Part shown: positions 1 through 12,179 of the stretch, in pieces
Numbering within the stretch: position 1 is the first letter of the stretch
Layout of the letters: the number at the start of each line of letters is the position of its first letter
Assembly: GCA_963922205.1 (NCBI GenBank)
Contig: CAWUHX010000014.1
Coordinates: 246,001 to 310,000 of the forward strand
DNA from: Romanomermis culicivorax
Taxonomy: Eukaryota; Nematoda; Enoplea; Mermithida; Mermithidae
Direction: 5' to 3'
Length of the DNA: 64,000 bases
The notes under the pieces: generated by a model
Seen by the model: the letters and a program-made list of their open reading frames with translations, nothing else
What the model was told of the DNA's origin: nothing
The model's database searches: none
Made by a program: the position numbers and the translations under genes

Positions 1-477
1 AATAATATTGCATGCCCAGAATCTGATGTTTCCTATCAGCGTGTTGCAAAAAGCAAACATTATTCTTGCGGTTATAAGTGACATGGGTGCAGCTGGAAAA
101 TTAGAGTATAACATATTTTGCTGGACAAAAGCATCATTGGGGCTCAAATAAAGCCTACGACTATACTCTGGTTGATTAAGAAACATGGTCAATGATGTCA
201 TCTAAAGTAAAAAAAATTTTCCAACAGATCTTTCAAATACAATAAATGGTGTCCTTGCTCATCCATATTCCAAGTACAAAATGAAACTGTGAATTATTCA
301 ACATTACTGGCATTCTTTGAAGCATTGTGCAGCACATTCATTAACAGATGGTATATTCTCGATGTTTTGTAAGTCAAAACCATGAAAATCACAACATTTG
401 TTGATAATGAAATCTAAAATGGATTATCTGAATATTCATCTTACAAAAAAGCTATCCAAGCAATCTCTATGTTCCTT
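1..477. other. No gene seen
   Basis: AT-rich sequence leading into the pentanucleotide array. No open frame with coding character, no RNA fold and no repeat was recognised. Confidence 0.5.
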
Positions 478-1455
478 ATTGTATTGCATGCTATTGTGTT
501 GTAAGATTACAGTGTACTGTATTGCACTGTACTGTTTTGTATTACACTGTATTGATTTGTATTGCACTATCTTGTATTGCACTCCATTTTATTGAACTGT
601 ATTGTTTTGCTCTGTATTGTCTTGCACTGTATGGTATTGTATTGCACTGTATTGTATTGAAATCTACTGTATTGCATTGTATTATATTGCCCTGTATTGT
701 CTATGTTGTGCTATAGCATATTGTGTTACACTGTATTGTATTGTATTGCACTGGATTTTATTGTATTGCACTGTATTGTTTTGCACTGTATTCTATTGTA
801 TTGTGCTGTATTGTACTGTGCTGTATTGTATTGAACTGTATTGTTTTGCACTGTATTCTATTGTTGTGTGCTGTATTGTATTGCATCGTATTGTATTGCA
901 CTGTATTGCATTGCACTTTATCATATTGGACTCTATCTTATTGCACTCCATCTTATTGGACTCTATCATGTTACACTCGATTGTATGGCACTCTATTGTA
1001 TTGCACTCTGCTGTATTGCACTCTATTGTATAGCACTCTATTGTATTGCGCTGTATTTTATTGTATTGCACAGTATTTTATTGTATTGCACAGTATTTTG
1101 TTGTATTGCACTGTATCGTATTGTATTTCACTGTATTGTATTGTATTGCACTGTTTTGTATTGCCTTGTATTGCATTGCACTGTATTGTATTGCACTGTA
1201 TTGTATTGCACTGTATTGTATTGCACTATATACACTGTATTGTATTGCACTGTATTGTGTTGTATTGTTTAATATGGCTATTGTATTGCCTTGTATTTCA
1301 CTAAATTGTATCCCAATATTTTGCACTGTATTGTATTGTTCTTCATGCTATTGTATTGTATCATCTAGATTTAAAGTATACTGCACTGTATTGTATTGCA
1401 TCACATTGCATGCTTTTGTGGTGTATCATTGCACTGTATTGTATTGTATTGCAAC
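478..1455 (+). repeat. Degenerate TATTG/CACTG pentanucleotide satellite
   Basis: About 980 bp built from pentamers of the form TATTG, TACTG and CACTG, mostly arranged as 10-mers such as TATTGCACTG. The array is strongly T/G-biased on the plus strand. Stop codons are rare in several frames, so it gives long overlapping frames on both strands rich in Tyr, Cys, Ile, Leu and Val (plus) or Asn, Gln, Ile and Thr (minus). These are products of the repeat, not genes. Divergence is higher at the left edge (478-720) and around 900-1050, with the cleanest copies at 1080-1260. Confidence 0.95.
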
Positions 1456-4390
1456 AAGTATGTAGTTATCAGAAAGACACATATTCAAGAAAGGCAACTG
1501 GTTCCAACTTTCATAGCTATAAAGTGGAAGAAGCTTTTTTAATGCAAATTGATACATTAAAATGTCCTCTTTGTTTTTGTTACAAGGGCCACATTTTATG
1601 CTTTCTTATGCTCCCTGCTGATGGTCACTGTACTAACAGAAATTTGATAACAGTGGTCCTTTTTCAAAAAGTGTTGTGAAATCAAAATAAAAGTTCTCCT
1701 TTTGTGAAAAAAGTTTTATAAAGCTGTTCATACACAATAATAATTTAAAAATCATGTAGATTTGATGGTAACATGTACTTTTAAGAAATCAACTTTTCCT
1801 TTCAATATGGGAAAAATTTCAATACATGAAAAGCATCTGTTTTAAATTCAGAAAAAAATTAAAGGAAAATCAATTCCATCATTGACAAGATAGAAAAATT
1901 ATCAAAATTATTGATGTAACAGAAAACAGGACACACTAAAATGGGTGTCTTGTAGTTTCCAGCTGTTACATAGTTTTTTGGATCGGATCTATTTTGCTTT
2001 TTGAGTTGTAAAACATGTTGATTTTTGTCAATTTTTGTCAATTTTTTCAAAATCTCTTTGAAACAAAATCAACATTTAGTATTTTCGATTCTAGTCAGTC
2101 ATTATTCGAGCAGTGTTGCTAAAACTTTCTTTTGCCAGATGCTTCATCTATTGATGACAGCAAACTGCCTTAAAAAATCTCCACCCATTTTGAAGGCTAA
2201 GAAAGTCAGTACGGGTCACCTTTTTCGGCTCACCTGACCACAAGGCCTCACTTCCCAATAGGAATTCGTCTGTATATGAAGCCTGGGTTATAATTGCACC
2301 CAAATGGTGCACTCTACTCCATAGATTGACCAATCAAAGTTCACGCACATACACTAATATAATGATGACTCTAGTCGCTATTGCAAATATTGGTTGAACT
2401 TCCATCACTGATTTTGGAGCTGGCAGGCAAAAATTTATTGCTGCATTTTTCTAACTGGAGTACCATCGCTGGTTTGCACCCCTCATATTATAACTTGGTC
2501 CATTTTTTGGGTGCCAATCAAGGTTATTGTATTACACATTGTAGTACACATGCATGCCAACATTTTTTTCATTTCCAGTCAAAATCGGTTTTTAGATCAT
2601 GATTTTTCCAAATGTTACAATGGTTTATGTGGACATCAATACATATCTCAAAGATGGACCCACATAAAAAAGCTTTTTAGGAGTGATTTGGGAAAAAATT
2701 CAAAAACTCAGGAATCTTTGGACGTTTTTGCTTTTTAAACCTTAGTTATCCATGTTGATGTTTAGATGCTATAAACCTGTGTATTAGATCTATTTCTAAG
2801 TGCACATCGAAAATAATTCCAAGAACTATAAATTATGTGGAATCTAGTGGGTTTTTTCCCACATCCTGATGCCATGCTGAGAAAATTTACCAAGCAAGCA
2901 ACATTGCTTGAATATTGATTGATAGGTGCTCTAGCATTCCATATTAATCTGGTGGCACAAGTGTGTGCCTGCACCAGGGTGAGTGAACTTTTCAGCTCTC
3001 CACACTCTATCTTGGATCATTGGGCTATTGTCATTACTTGACTGGTTTGTTACATTGGGCAATACAGTGCTTCGCAGATGATATATCTGACAGATTGAAG
3101 ATGTTGTAACTGCCATAATCGCAACTGTAACTGATGACGAAATCTGAATTATAATTTATATTATTCAAATTGACAAGTGAAGTATTCATTGAGCAACTCA
3201 ATGGATGAGTTTCAGCCCACTTTTTTCTTCAGATTCTTTCAGCAAAGATTGATTAAGGATATCATATAAGCCTCGAAGTTAGCATCTGGAACAGGCTTTT
3301 GTCCTTAGAAAATCCGATCTTCAAAAAGTTATTGAATGTTATTTTGTAACATTCGAACAATAAATCTGAGAAAAATTAATCAATGCCGATTCTTTAATTT
3401 GGGAGGCTTTATCTATGTAGTAGAATCTCAATTGATGAGAGAAATGGACCATTCTGGCAAAATCCTCATGACCGCATCATTTATGTTTTTGGAAAATGCT
3501 TGGGACCCATGTTGAACGTCATAATCAGACAGGGTGCAACATAACATTGGAGTCCACTGCAGGATGTGGATGGCGGTTCTGGTCTAAATGGTTAAAGCAA
3601 ATGCAGATGACTGATTTGTAATCCAGGCTTTCATGCATATCTCACAGACATTTTGACTGATGTGGAATTATCTTTCCAGCACAAAACGGGTGGTCTGCAT
3701 GGTTGACAGTGGCTATTTTTGGAGTTTTTTTAATTTGCACAACCTTTGAGGAGATATATAATTTTGCTTCGAGATTAAAAATATTATTAAGGTCAAAAAT
3801 ACATGATAATTTAAGTCTATGGCATGAATGTCTGAGAAGGCTGACATTACTGATTGTTTTAGTACAAAAATTGGGTATTTCCAACCATAAAGTAAACATT
3901 GCTTAACTTGGCTTTCAAGCTGCTTTTTGATACCAGTGTCTGCTGAGAAAATCTAAGGTTGGGAAAATCAGAAATGCAATGAGTATACGCCAAAAAAGTG
4001 TGGATTCCACATTGACTATCAACACGTCCACTGTTTAACCATATCTACTGACATGAAATTTGGGGTCCATGGTAGGCCACTCAAAGGAGCTCCCTATAAG
4101 TAATCAGCTAAACACAGTTCAACAGTTCTCTAGCAGAACTGAACACATCCTTCAGTTTTAATCAATAACTGGAATTTCCACATCGTGCAATCAAAAAGCA
4201 ATCATGGTCGCCCCAGATGCTTCCCTAAGGCTAACACAAAAAACAGAGAACTAACTGTAATAATATCCAGGGAAGGCTGAGTCCTATCTTGACACTTGAT
4301 CCTGGTAATCGATGCCATGCTGTGCTAAATGAATGAGAAAGGTAATAATTAAGAATCATAATAATATTAAAATAATAAAATTATGGGAAT
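1456..4390. other. Gene-poor intergenic sequence
   Basis: About 2.9 kb of AT-rich DNA with only short open frames lacking coding character. A tRNA A-box-like stretch near 3570-3590 does not fold into a cloverleaf. Nothing else is supported. Confidence 0.5.
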
Positions 4391-4473
4391 TGGTGGTGCC
4401 TGTCAGCGTTCCATTCATTGGGCTAAAAAATAACAAAAAAATGTTTGTTTATGGACGGGACAGGCACACCACT
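4391..4473. repeat. Imperfect hairpin (foldback)
   Basis: Arm 4391-4414 (TGGTGGTGCCTGTC...) is the imperfect reverse complement of arm 4451-4473 (...GACAGGCACACCACT), about 20 pairs with small bulges, separated by a ~36-nt A-rich loop. It could be a miniature foldback element remnant or a small-RNA precursor. The sequence alone cannot tell. Confidence 0.6.
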
Positions 4474-4640
4474 GAGAAAAATTGCAACCAATGATAAATC
4501 ATTCTTTTTCTGGTCGAATTATGGCTTCGCTCAATTCACCAATTTTGCATAGATCTGGGACGACTGCGACCGTCAGTTTATTGGTATATACCAATAAACA
4601 GCAGATTAATGTGTTTGATAGAGAAACTACTCGTTCATCT

Positions 4641-4800
4641 GAAATTAGAACTTGAACTCCTACATCCAGAAACGAATGAACCGATGAGGCACAATAGAAT
4701 AGCTATGAAAAGCTTAATGACCGAAAGATGCCAAAAAATATACTATTGAAAACACTACCCGAAAAGACCAAAAAAGGGAGCAAATTTCGGTATGTCGCCA
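4641..4800 (+). repeat. Dispersed repeat R1, copy 1
   Basis: Begins GAACTTGAACTC and continues with ...GAAACGAATGAACCGATGAG, then ACAATAGAAT. The same block recurs at 12,020-12,150 and 12,896-13,040 in the same orientation with base changes and small indels. Its family was not recognised. Confidence 0.85.
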
Positions 4801-7320
4801 AATATTTGAATAGATCTTAAATGCGGTCTATTAATTCATACTTTGTTTTCAGTAGATTAACCAAAAAAACTTTTGAAACTTTGAAAGAAACATTTTTACG
4901 AACAAGAAAATTTTAATACTTATGAGGCAATTTCAAATTTTTTTGAAACTTCAAATTTTGCTCAAAAAAATAAATCAAAAAAACACTATTTTCCACACGG
5001 AATTTGTCCTAGTTCAGTTCAACAAAAAATCCGGCTTAATCGGACAATGTACAAATTTCCTGGAAAATTTGAATTTTCTAAATTGCGAAAAGAATAATCA
5101 AAAAAACCTTTCATGAAATTCGCGGTTTTTCTTTGGGAAAGTAACATGAACTTTTGTACGAAAATTGGTTTTTTCGGATGAAAGTTAAAAAAATTTCGAT
5201 TAACTTACATTTTGTGATTTAAAGACTCATTTTCTTCAATAAGAATTTGAATTTTTTTCCAATAAAATTGAAAATATAGTTTTTCATCATTGAAAACACT
5301 CCAGATCTACAAATAAATTTTTTGAATTTTGGGAAAAATTTCAAAATTGAAGTATTTTGTGTACTTTCTCAGCGAAAATATGTTTATTTTGTTTAGTATT
5401 TTCGATGTTTTTACATTTTTCTGAGGCACTATGCACACGGGCATAATTCTATTAGGAATGAGAGTTTTTAGACATATTTTTCAATAGACCCATTTCAGAT
5501 CTATGGATTGATATCCGTCTTGCTGCACTTTGGATTCCAGTATTTTATAATGATGGCCATATACAAACAAAATCCGGGGCGATCATTTTGAACAAGTTGA
5601 CCACCAAACTTCCAACCTGCATAACTCCGACGAAAACGATGCTAGAACGTTCTAAACTATATATTTGAATAGATCTCGATGAGATCTATCGATTGATATT
5701 TTGTATGGAGTAGATTAACCAAAAACATTCTCGTTGTAATAATTGATCTTAATTTTTTTGACCAGAAATTTCTGTTGTCCAGGCATTGATCATTTTCTGA
5801 TCGAAAAACAACTCAATACAAAAAGAAAAATAATTCAAAAAGGGACAACAAACGGAGCACATGTCGCTCAGTTGCAGGACAAGTGTCAAGCATACTTGGA
5901 GATAATATATTTTTCCAAAAAAAAACGCGTTTCCACTGGTCAAATCTGTAGATAAGACATGCCAAATAAGCTTATCTTTCCCAGTTTTTGAACTGAAAGA
6001 AAAAATTGTTCTTCGAAGCATTAGCCAACAAAAAATCCACATTATTAGCAAAAACAACGTGATTTTTCCCAAGAAAAAATGAAAAAAACCCAAAATTTTT
6101 CAAGAAACCTGTACTTTTATTACAAATTCCACACTCTTATGCAAAAAATTAAAATTTTCGGGACAACGAAGTGAAAATTTTATTTTGCCGATGAGATTGC
6201 ATTTGAAAAAACACAGTTTCTCTGAACAAAAAAAAATTGAAAAATGCAATATTTCTCGAAAAAACGTGCATTTTTTCATCTGAAATTCAAAAGTTTCCTA
6301 CAAATAAAGTGAAATTTTCGAAAGGCTCGACTTAGTTAAAATTTGACTGATTTGAAATTTAAAAAATAGAAAAAAATCTTGAACTTTATGCACTACTCAA
6401 ATAATTTATTTTTAAGGCAAAAATAGCAATATTGCTTAAGAAATTTGTTTTTTTTTATTTAATGATTAGCATCTTTCAAGAAAAAAATTAATTTTTCAGG
6501 AAAATAAGATCTAAAAAGTCGAAATTTCCAGTTTGGCTTTTTTCCTTGAAAAATTAACATTTTTTGCAAAAAAACTCAATTTTTCTGCTGAAATGATTCG
6601 AAAATTTATAATCTCCAAAAAAGCATGCTTTTTTTCGATCAAAAATCTGTTTTTCTGAAGAAATTGAATTTTACCCTGAAACAACTCGAAAAATCAAAGT
6701 GTTTCGCAGAAAAAGAAAATTCGAAATACTATCAAAAATTTCAATATCTAAGTAGAAAAGTATGAATTCGAAAATTCCAGAATTGTCCAAAAATACATAC
6801 ATTTGTGGAGAAAAATTTAGTTTTCTCGAACAAGAAAAATTTAATAGTTTATTGTTATGAACAAGTTTACAATTTTTTGTTTAAACTTTCAATTTTTCTC
6901 ACAAAATAACAGATCGAAAAACCCAATTTTTTATGAGGAATCTGCGCCTCTCGACAAGAATAGACGACATTTTTTTGAAAAAAATTGAGGAGTGGAATTG
7001 GAATTTCTATCTGAAAATTTCCAATTTTATTGGAAAATTCACAACTTTCCTGGAACATTTGAATTTTCTTAATAAAAAAATTATTAAAACGCAAACGTCG
7101 TGGACTTTGCGATTTTTCGCTCCCAGTAAACTTTCCAAATTTTCGAAAAAACTTCGAAAAATTAAAAAACTGGAGAATTTGGTGCACTTTTTCTATATGT
7201 TGCTTTGTTTAGTAAATTTTCAATTTTTTCACCGTTTTTCCAAAGCAAATTTAGAAATACAGATTTTTTCAATCGATAAATTTATGGACATTATTTAGTA
7301 GACTTAAACGTCAGGGTATT
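4801..7320. repeat. AT-rich repeat-derived island
   Basis: Low-complexity AT-rich DNA dense in TTTTCGAAAA-like words on both strands, with no coding exon recognised. Positions 5590-5990 are a diverged copy of 12,180-12,560: both carry GAATAGATCTCG, GATTATTTTCTGATCGAAAA-like text and AGACATGCCA(A/G)ATAAGCTTA. The open frames at 5743-5955, 5749-6093, 6867-7187 and 6933-7298 are Phe/Lys/Asn-rich and probably chance. Confidence 0.6.
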
Positions 7321-7769
7321 GAGGGAAAAGTTTGTTTTGAAACTATTAAAATTCACCAAACGCAAGCTAAATTTTTTCGTGGTCTGGACCTCGCGCAGTA
7401 GAGATTGAAAATGAGTTGGAACGAAATTCTAGTCTAAGCGCAGCATCTAAACCAACGAAAAAAATATTTGTTATCCAATTTCCTACGCCGAACATAGCTG
7501 TATAAATATTTTTCCATTAAATTATTAGTTTGCTTTACAACACAGATGTAAAATTGTGAAATATCTATGATAAATATATAGGGAATTTACACAAGATCAA
7601 TGCGGAAATGAATTCTCGACGCGAAATATCAGGCGAATAAGATAACTAAGGAAATTAGAAGCCTATTCGACTTACTGTAGTGAAAATGAGCATCGGATTA
7701 CTGTAAAAATAGTCCTCAAAATAAACCGATCGCAGCTTAAAAATTGACCAAGATTGCTTATACCTGTAA

Positions 7770-8030
7770 GAGGTCCGACCAGTTGGGGTGGATAACCCGA
7801 AAATTTTGAGGTGGGGTCCCGAAATTTCCAAAATTTTGGGGAGGGGAGTCGAAAATTTCCCCAAAAAAGGCCAAAAAATAAACTTTTTTCCTAATTTTTC
7901 CCAATTTTTCCTAGTTTGGGTGGGTTGGCTATAGGGTTGACCAAGTTGGGGGTGGGAGTCCCAACATTTGGGTGTAGGGCTCGACCAAGTTGGGGAGGGG
8001 ATCCCCTCAATCCCCTCCCAATTACAGGTA
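7770..8030. other. G-rich low-complexity insert
   Basis: A GGGG-rich block with repeated phrases such as GACCAAGTTGGGG, GAGGGGAGTC and GGTGGGAGTCCC inside otherwise AT-rich DNA. It contrasts sharply in base composition with both flanks, which suggests an inserted repeat. No gene is seen in it. Confidence 0.5.
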
Positions 8031-8149
8031 TGAGATGGCTACGATTAGAAAAAAAAATCGGATGAATATCGTTCAAAAATCGATTTATGAATTGATTTTT
8101 ACGATCTAGTTTAAAAAGAACGACGTTTATTTTAGAAATTGTTTTCTAA

Positions 8150-9915
8150 AATTTGGAACTTGCTGTGTCGTTGTCGCCAAAACATTCCGTTGATGCGAAA
8201 ATTTACCAAAATCGATACAGTAATCTGCATCAGGTTGATACTGTCACAGAGGGCAGAAAACTTGATAACCAAAGTCGAAAAAAGCAAAATTTTAACACCA
8301 CGGCATTTTATTATTTTTGCATCAAGAAACGCTAAGTCTCAGCCTGAGCAGTTGTGGTAAAATTGTAGAAAATGTTCAGTCGAAAAAATCGCTAAAATCG
8401 ATATAGTAATGTGAACCAAGTTGATCTCCATCAAGAGTACAAAAAAAACTTGCACATCGATAAAAAAATTCAACAATCTGTTCGCATCATACCGTTGTCA
8501 AGGGCCGAAAATAAAAATTAACCTCAATCGATACAGTAATCTGCAGAAAGCTCAACAAAATGTAGAAAGCTTGCTGATTAACGTCAAAAAAAGAAATGTT
8601 CTCTGATTATTGACGTCCCAACGTGCCAGATAAGAGAAAGCATCACAAAAGCCACAGTGATGTTAACGATAGTTTGCGTCATCGTGCAAAAAACGAGAAC
8701 TTGCTCATCGCCACTGAAAAATGACACAGTCTACATGTGTAAAAAAAGAAAAATTAATTTTTGGATACAGTAATCTGCGAAAAGTTGAACCGTCGAAAAT
8801 ATATTGGAAACCTGCTCGTTGACACCAAAAAATGCAAAATCTGAACATATACTTACTCTCATTCGTAAATGCAAAATCGGAAAATTTACCGTAATCTCTA
8901 CAGTAATCTGCTAAAAATTTGCCTCATCGAAGAAATCTTGAAAACTTGCTTTGTTGGCGCCAAAAAGTCCAGATGTTTTTTAAACGTTGAGGTCTGCAAA
9001 TGGCGAAGGAATATAGTTCCAATCACTACAGTAATTTGCGAAGCAATCGAAGTCATCGAAAAAATCTGACGGGCTTGCTCATCGGCATCAGAAATGATAA
9101 ACTTGATCGCGGGGTACGTTAAGTGTCAAAATGAAAAGTTTTTCCCAGTCGCTGCAATAATCTGTAAGAAGATCATCTCGTATGTAGAAAACCTGCTTGT
9201 CTACATAAAAAATATGCAGATTTTCTTTGAATATTGACGTCCCCAATTGCTAGATGCAAAGTAACATCCGACTCGCTACAGTAATCTGACAGTGGTTTAC
9301 GTCGTCCACAAAACAGAAAAGCTTGCTCATATCGACGTCAAAATATGACAATAAAAAATTTCAAATGCCAAAAAACAATCCATTTCTATCGATACAGTGA
9401 TCTAGGCGCAGTTGACGTTATCAAGGAAATTTTGAAAACTTGCACATAAAGGTCGGACTAAAAGAAACTTTTTATGAATATCGATTGTAAGTATAGTTCA
9501 CCTCATTCGCTACGATATAACCTCCATGAAATTAAATTCAGCCGTTAAATCTCAAAAAGTTGCACGTCGATACCGGAAAAAGACAAATTTCTCGCTGGCA
9601 TTGACGTCTGCAAGCGCTAAGAAGGAAGTAAATCCCAATGTATACAGTAATCGGCGCAGGAAGTTGACTTTGTCTTCGAATTCGGCAAATATACACGTCA
9701 TCAAAATCAAGAAACTGATTGGTTTCGATAGAGTGCCGGAAAATGACATCACCGAGAAAATGTCCGAAGCTTACCCATCCAAATTCAAGCAACGTCAGCA
9801 AGTGTTCTCGGAAGAAAGTTCTTCTCGGTCGCTACAGTAATTTGACGAAAACATGACACCAGCGAGAAATCAAGTAAAACTTGCTTATCAAACGCCGTCG
9901 GCTGACAAACATGAG
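8150..9915 (+). repeat. Diverged ~125-bp satellite with two conserved boxes
   Basis: Box A, consensus GCTACAGTAATCTGC, occurs at 8214, 8400, 8530, 8651, 8764, 8897, 9025, 9151, 9275, 9391, 9509, 9641 and 9831. Spacing is 113-133 bp except two gaps of 186 and 190. Between boxes lies box B, consensus GAAAACTTGCTCATCGACGT followed by CAAAAA, seen in nearly every unit (e.g. 8157, 8576, 8698, 8813, 8940, 9310, 9431, 9890). Sequence between boxes is highly diverged. The 104-codon frame at 9526-9840 falls inside the array and is read as chance. Confidence 0.85.
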
Positions 9916-10017
9916 TTTTGATTAGAAAATTCCGTTATATTTTCTGAATCGTTTTCTTTATCTCAGAGGCGATTTCTGAGCGAAAAAATCTACAATTAAC
10001 AATTTTTGATTGTCATT

Positions 10018-10960
10018 TTTTTGGTATGTATTTTTTTGTTCGATATATTTTTTATACCATTTTGTTTGTTTCTTTTCCTGTTTTAATTTTGTATTCTTTT
10101 TTGACTGCTTCTAATTTTAACTTTTTAGGTCAGATTTTGTGGTTTTTAGACGTTGTTATTGACGTCCTTTTCCGTTATATGATTTTCCATGTTTCAGGTG
10201 CTACATATTTGCTTTGCACATATTTTTCTGCCTAGCGATCGTTTCGCCTTCTTTTTTCACTATTTTCACTCTTTTTGACTTTTTTCGCTTTATTTAGTGA
10301 TATATTTTTTTACGTGTGGATTTTCTGCATTCTTTTTCTTAGCTTACTGCTTTTTTATGTGTAACTTTGTTACTATTTCATGTTTTTTCTCTGTTTCTTC
10401 GGTTTTTTTGCTTTCTTCAATTTTCGGGTTTCGTTTCTCGTTTTCCCAGTTGTTTTATTTTTTCAATTTGTTGGTGTTTTTCTTTTCCCTCTGTGTGTTA
10501 ATTTGTGGTCTTGGATGCTTTCTGCTTATTGTTAATTTTTTCCTGATTTCTCATTTTTAGTTTCTTTTGTATTCCTATTTCTTATTGGTTTGTTTGTTAT
10601 TTGTTATTACTTGTTTTCCTATTTTCTTTTCCTGTTCTTTTTTTTGTTCCATGTCGTTCTTTCCGTTTTGCTACTAGCTTCTCTTTTTGTCAATAATTTG
10701 TTATTTATTTTTGTATTTTCTGTTGGTTTTTTCCTTTTTTGTTTAAATTTTTCTCCATTTCCCGAATTTTTTCTTTTACGTTTCGTTTTTTATTCAAAGT
10801 TCTTTTTTCGCAATATATAACAATTATTTCCGGCCTCTTGTTTTTTTTTAATTTATAATTTGAGTTTTTTCGTACTGCCTCTTGTTAGTTTTTTTCGTTT
10901 TCTCTTTCGTCTGTCGTTTTTATTTTTATTCCACTTTTTTAATTCGACAAAAAATCAAAT
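10018..10960 (+). other. T-rich strand-asymmetric tract
   Basis: About 0.94 kb in which T makes up more than half the plus strand by eye, with very few A-runs. It produces Phe/Leu/Cys-rich frames (10,026-10,235, 10,297-10,560 and 10,590-10,820) that resemble membrane proteins but follow from the composition. It lies just downstream of the poly(A) signal of the minus-strand TIL gene. Confidence 0.7.
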
Positions 10961-10963
10961 CCG

Positions 10964-10969
10964 TTTATT
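10964..10969 (-). terminator. Poly(A) signal AATAAA of the TIL gene
   Basis: AATAAA on the minus strand, about 80 nt downstream of the TIL exon stop codon. It is the expected spacing for a short nematode 3' UTR. Confidence 0.6.
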
Positions 10970-11046
10970 TTGTGTAAAATCAGGTTAAAAAACTACAGTA
11001 AAAGACAAGTAAAATATTCCAGTCGGTACGAATTTTTTTTGCATCA

Positions 11047-11252
11047 TTATTTCTTGGCTAAAAGGCACTCCGGCTCGGCGACGCACCTTTGTTTGTCATA
11101 AAAGCGCACGAAGCCCGGGCTACAGTAACAACCCGGCGGTTGGCACATGAACAAACAAGAGGACGATGGGCGGCTGTTGACCACGTCGTCGCAGTTACGC
11201 TCGCAGGGAGTTCCGCATTCCATGTATCGCATGTTGCGTTCGCAACGTCGAG
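11047..11252 (-). CDS. Last exon of a TIL-type (trypsin-inhibitor-like) cysteine-rich protein
   Basis: On the minus strand a TTTTTAG acceptor opens an exon at 11,252 that reads to TAA at 11,049-11,047. It encodes about 67 residues with ten cysteines: RRCER, MECG, TPCE, RNCD, SSCL, FMCQ, GCYC (two), QRCV and PECL. The spacing PPGCYCSPGF and the ten-Cys count fit the TIL fold (five disulfides), found in secreted inhibitors of serine proteases and common in nematodes. The domain looks complete. Starting at the internal Met would drop the first cysteine, so the spliced model is preferred. The signal-peptide exon upstream was not found; the DNA above it is repeat. Role as a protease inhibitor is family knowledge; the target is unknown. 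Confidence 0.85.
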
Positions 11253-11269
11253 CTAAAAATGACCATACA

Positions 11270-11900
11270 TAGAAAAAAAATCTGGCTGGTCACTCGAATT
11301 TGACCATTAAACTTTAACGGGTCGTAACTCGGTCGAAAATGACCGTGCAGAGTTCTAAGACACTAGCTTGAATATATCTCGCCAAAATCTATCGATTGAA
11401 ACTAATTTTAATATCGTCAAAAAGGTTTTTGCTTCTCTGATGATCACTATATACAAACAAACTATGGGTGTTCACTATAAAAAAGTTGATATACCAAACT
11501 TACCAACATAAGTCCGAGGAAAAGGATGCTCCTTCGCTTTGAAAAACATATTCGACTGGATCTCGACGAGACCTGTCTATTGATAGACATTTAGCTAGAG
11601 TTTTGATATATAATGGGTGGTCACCAGAAAATTTGGGTGGTCACTCGATTTTGAAGATCAGACTCCAACGGGTCATAAAAATTGGCAATAAAAAGTTTTT
11701 GGATATATTTTTGAACATATCTCGTCGAGATATATCCACTGATATCCCAGACCCAGAATAAAAAAATTTGGGTGCTCATTTTAGGAAAATTGACCACCAA
11801 ACTTCAAACAGGTATAAGTGAATAAAAAAGACCCTAGAGCGTTTTAAATCATATTTCTGAATAGATCTTGGCGAGACGTAAAAATGGATACTCATTTTGC
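11270..11900. repeat. Degenerate tandem repeat with TCACTCGA.TTTGA phrase
   Basis: Diverged units repeat the phrases GGGTGGTCACTCGA, GACCA(C/T)(C/T)AAACTT, AACGGGTC.TAA and GATCTCG.CGAGA, followed by a TATCGATTGATA-like word (about 11,390, 11,580, 11,745). Related text occurs once at 5585-5700. The units sit immediately upstream of the TIL exon. No coding potential was seen. Confidence 0.65.
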
Positions 11901-12019
11901 AGCAAATCCACCAAAATAACTTTAATTATAATTTCCGATCTATATTTTTTCCACCTGACATTTCTATAATCTAGACATTAATCATTTAATCAAGAAATTA
12001 CCCCTTTATCCAAAAGTAG

Positions 12020-12150
12020 AACTTGAACTCTTACCCCCAGAAACGAACAAACCGATAAAGCACAATAGAATGGCTACGAAAAGTTTCATGACAGAAATAC
12101 GGCGAAAAATATAATATTGAAAATACTACTCGAAAAGGACTAAAAATATA
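12020..12150 (+). repeat. Dispersed repeat R1, copy 2
   Basis: Matches 4641-4790 and 12,896-13,040. Begins GAACTTGAACTCTTACCCCC and runs through CACAATAGAATGGCTACGAA. It is closest to copy 3, which suggests copies 2 and 3 separated later than copy 1. Confidence 0.85.
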
Positions 12151-12179
12151 GCAAATTTTGCTGTGTAGTAAGAATAAAT

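Noticed and set aside
522-1326. Long overlapping frames (up to 193 codons) on both strands
   Set aside because: They follow from the pentanucleotide array; composition is limited to the few residues the repeat can encode.
3565-3625. tRNA gene (TGGTCTAAATGGTTAAAGCA resembles an A box)
   Set aside because: No matching B box or cloverleaf could be drawn.
9526-9840. 104-codon basic protein
   Set aside because: It spans satellite units and includes the box A and box B repeats; no family recognised.
10026-10820. Three Phe/Leu-rich membrane-like proteins
   Set aside because: They arise from T-rich composition, lack start context and show no conserved motif or splice structure.
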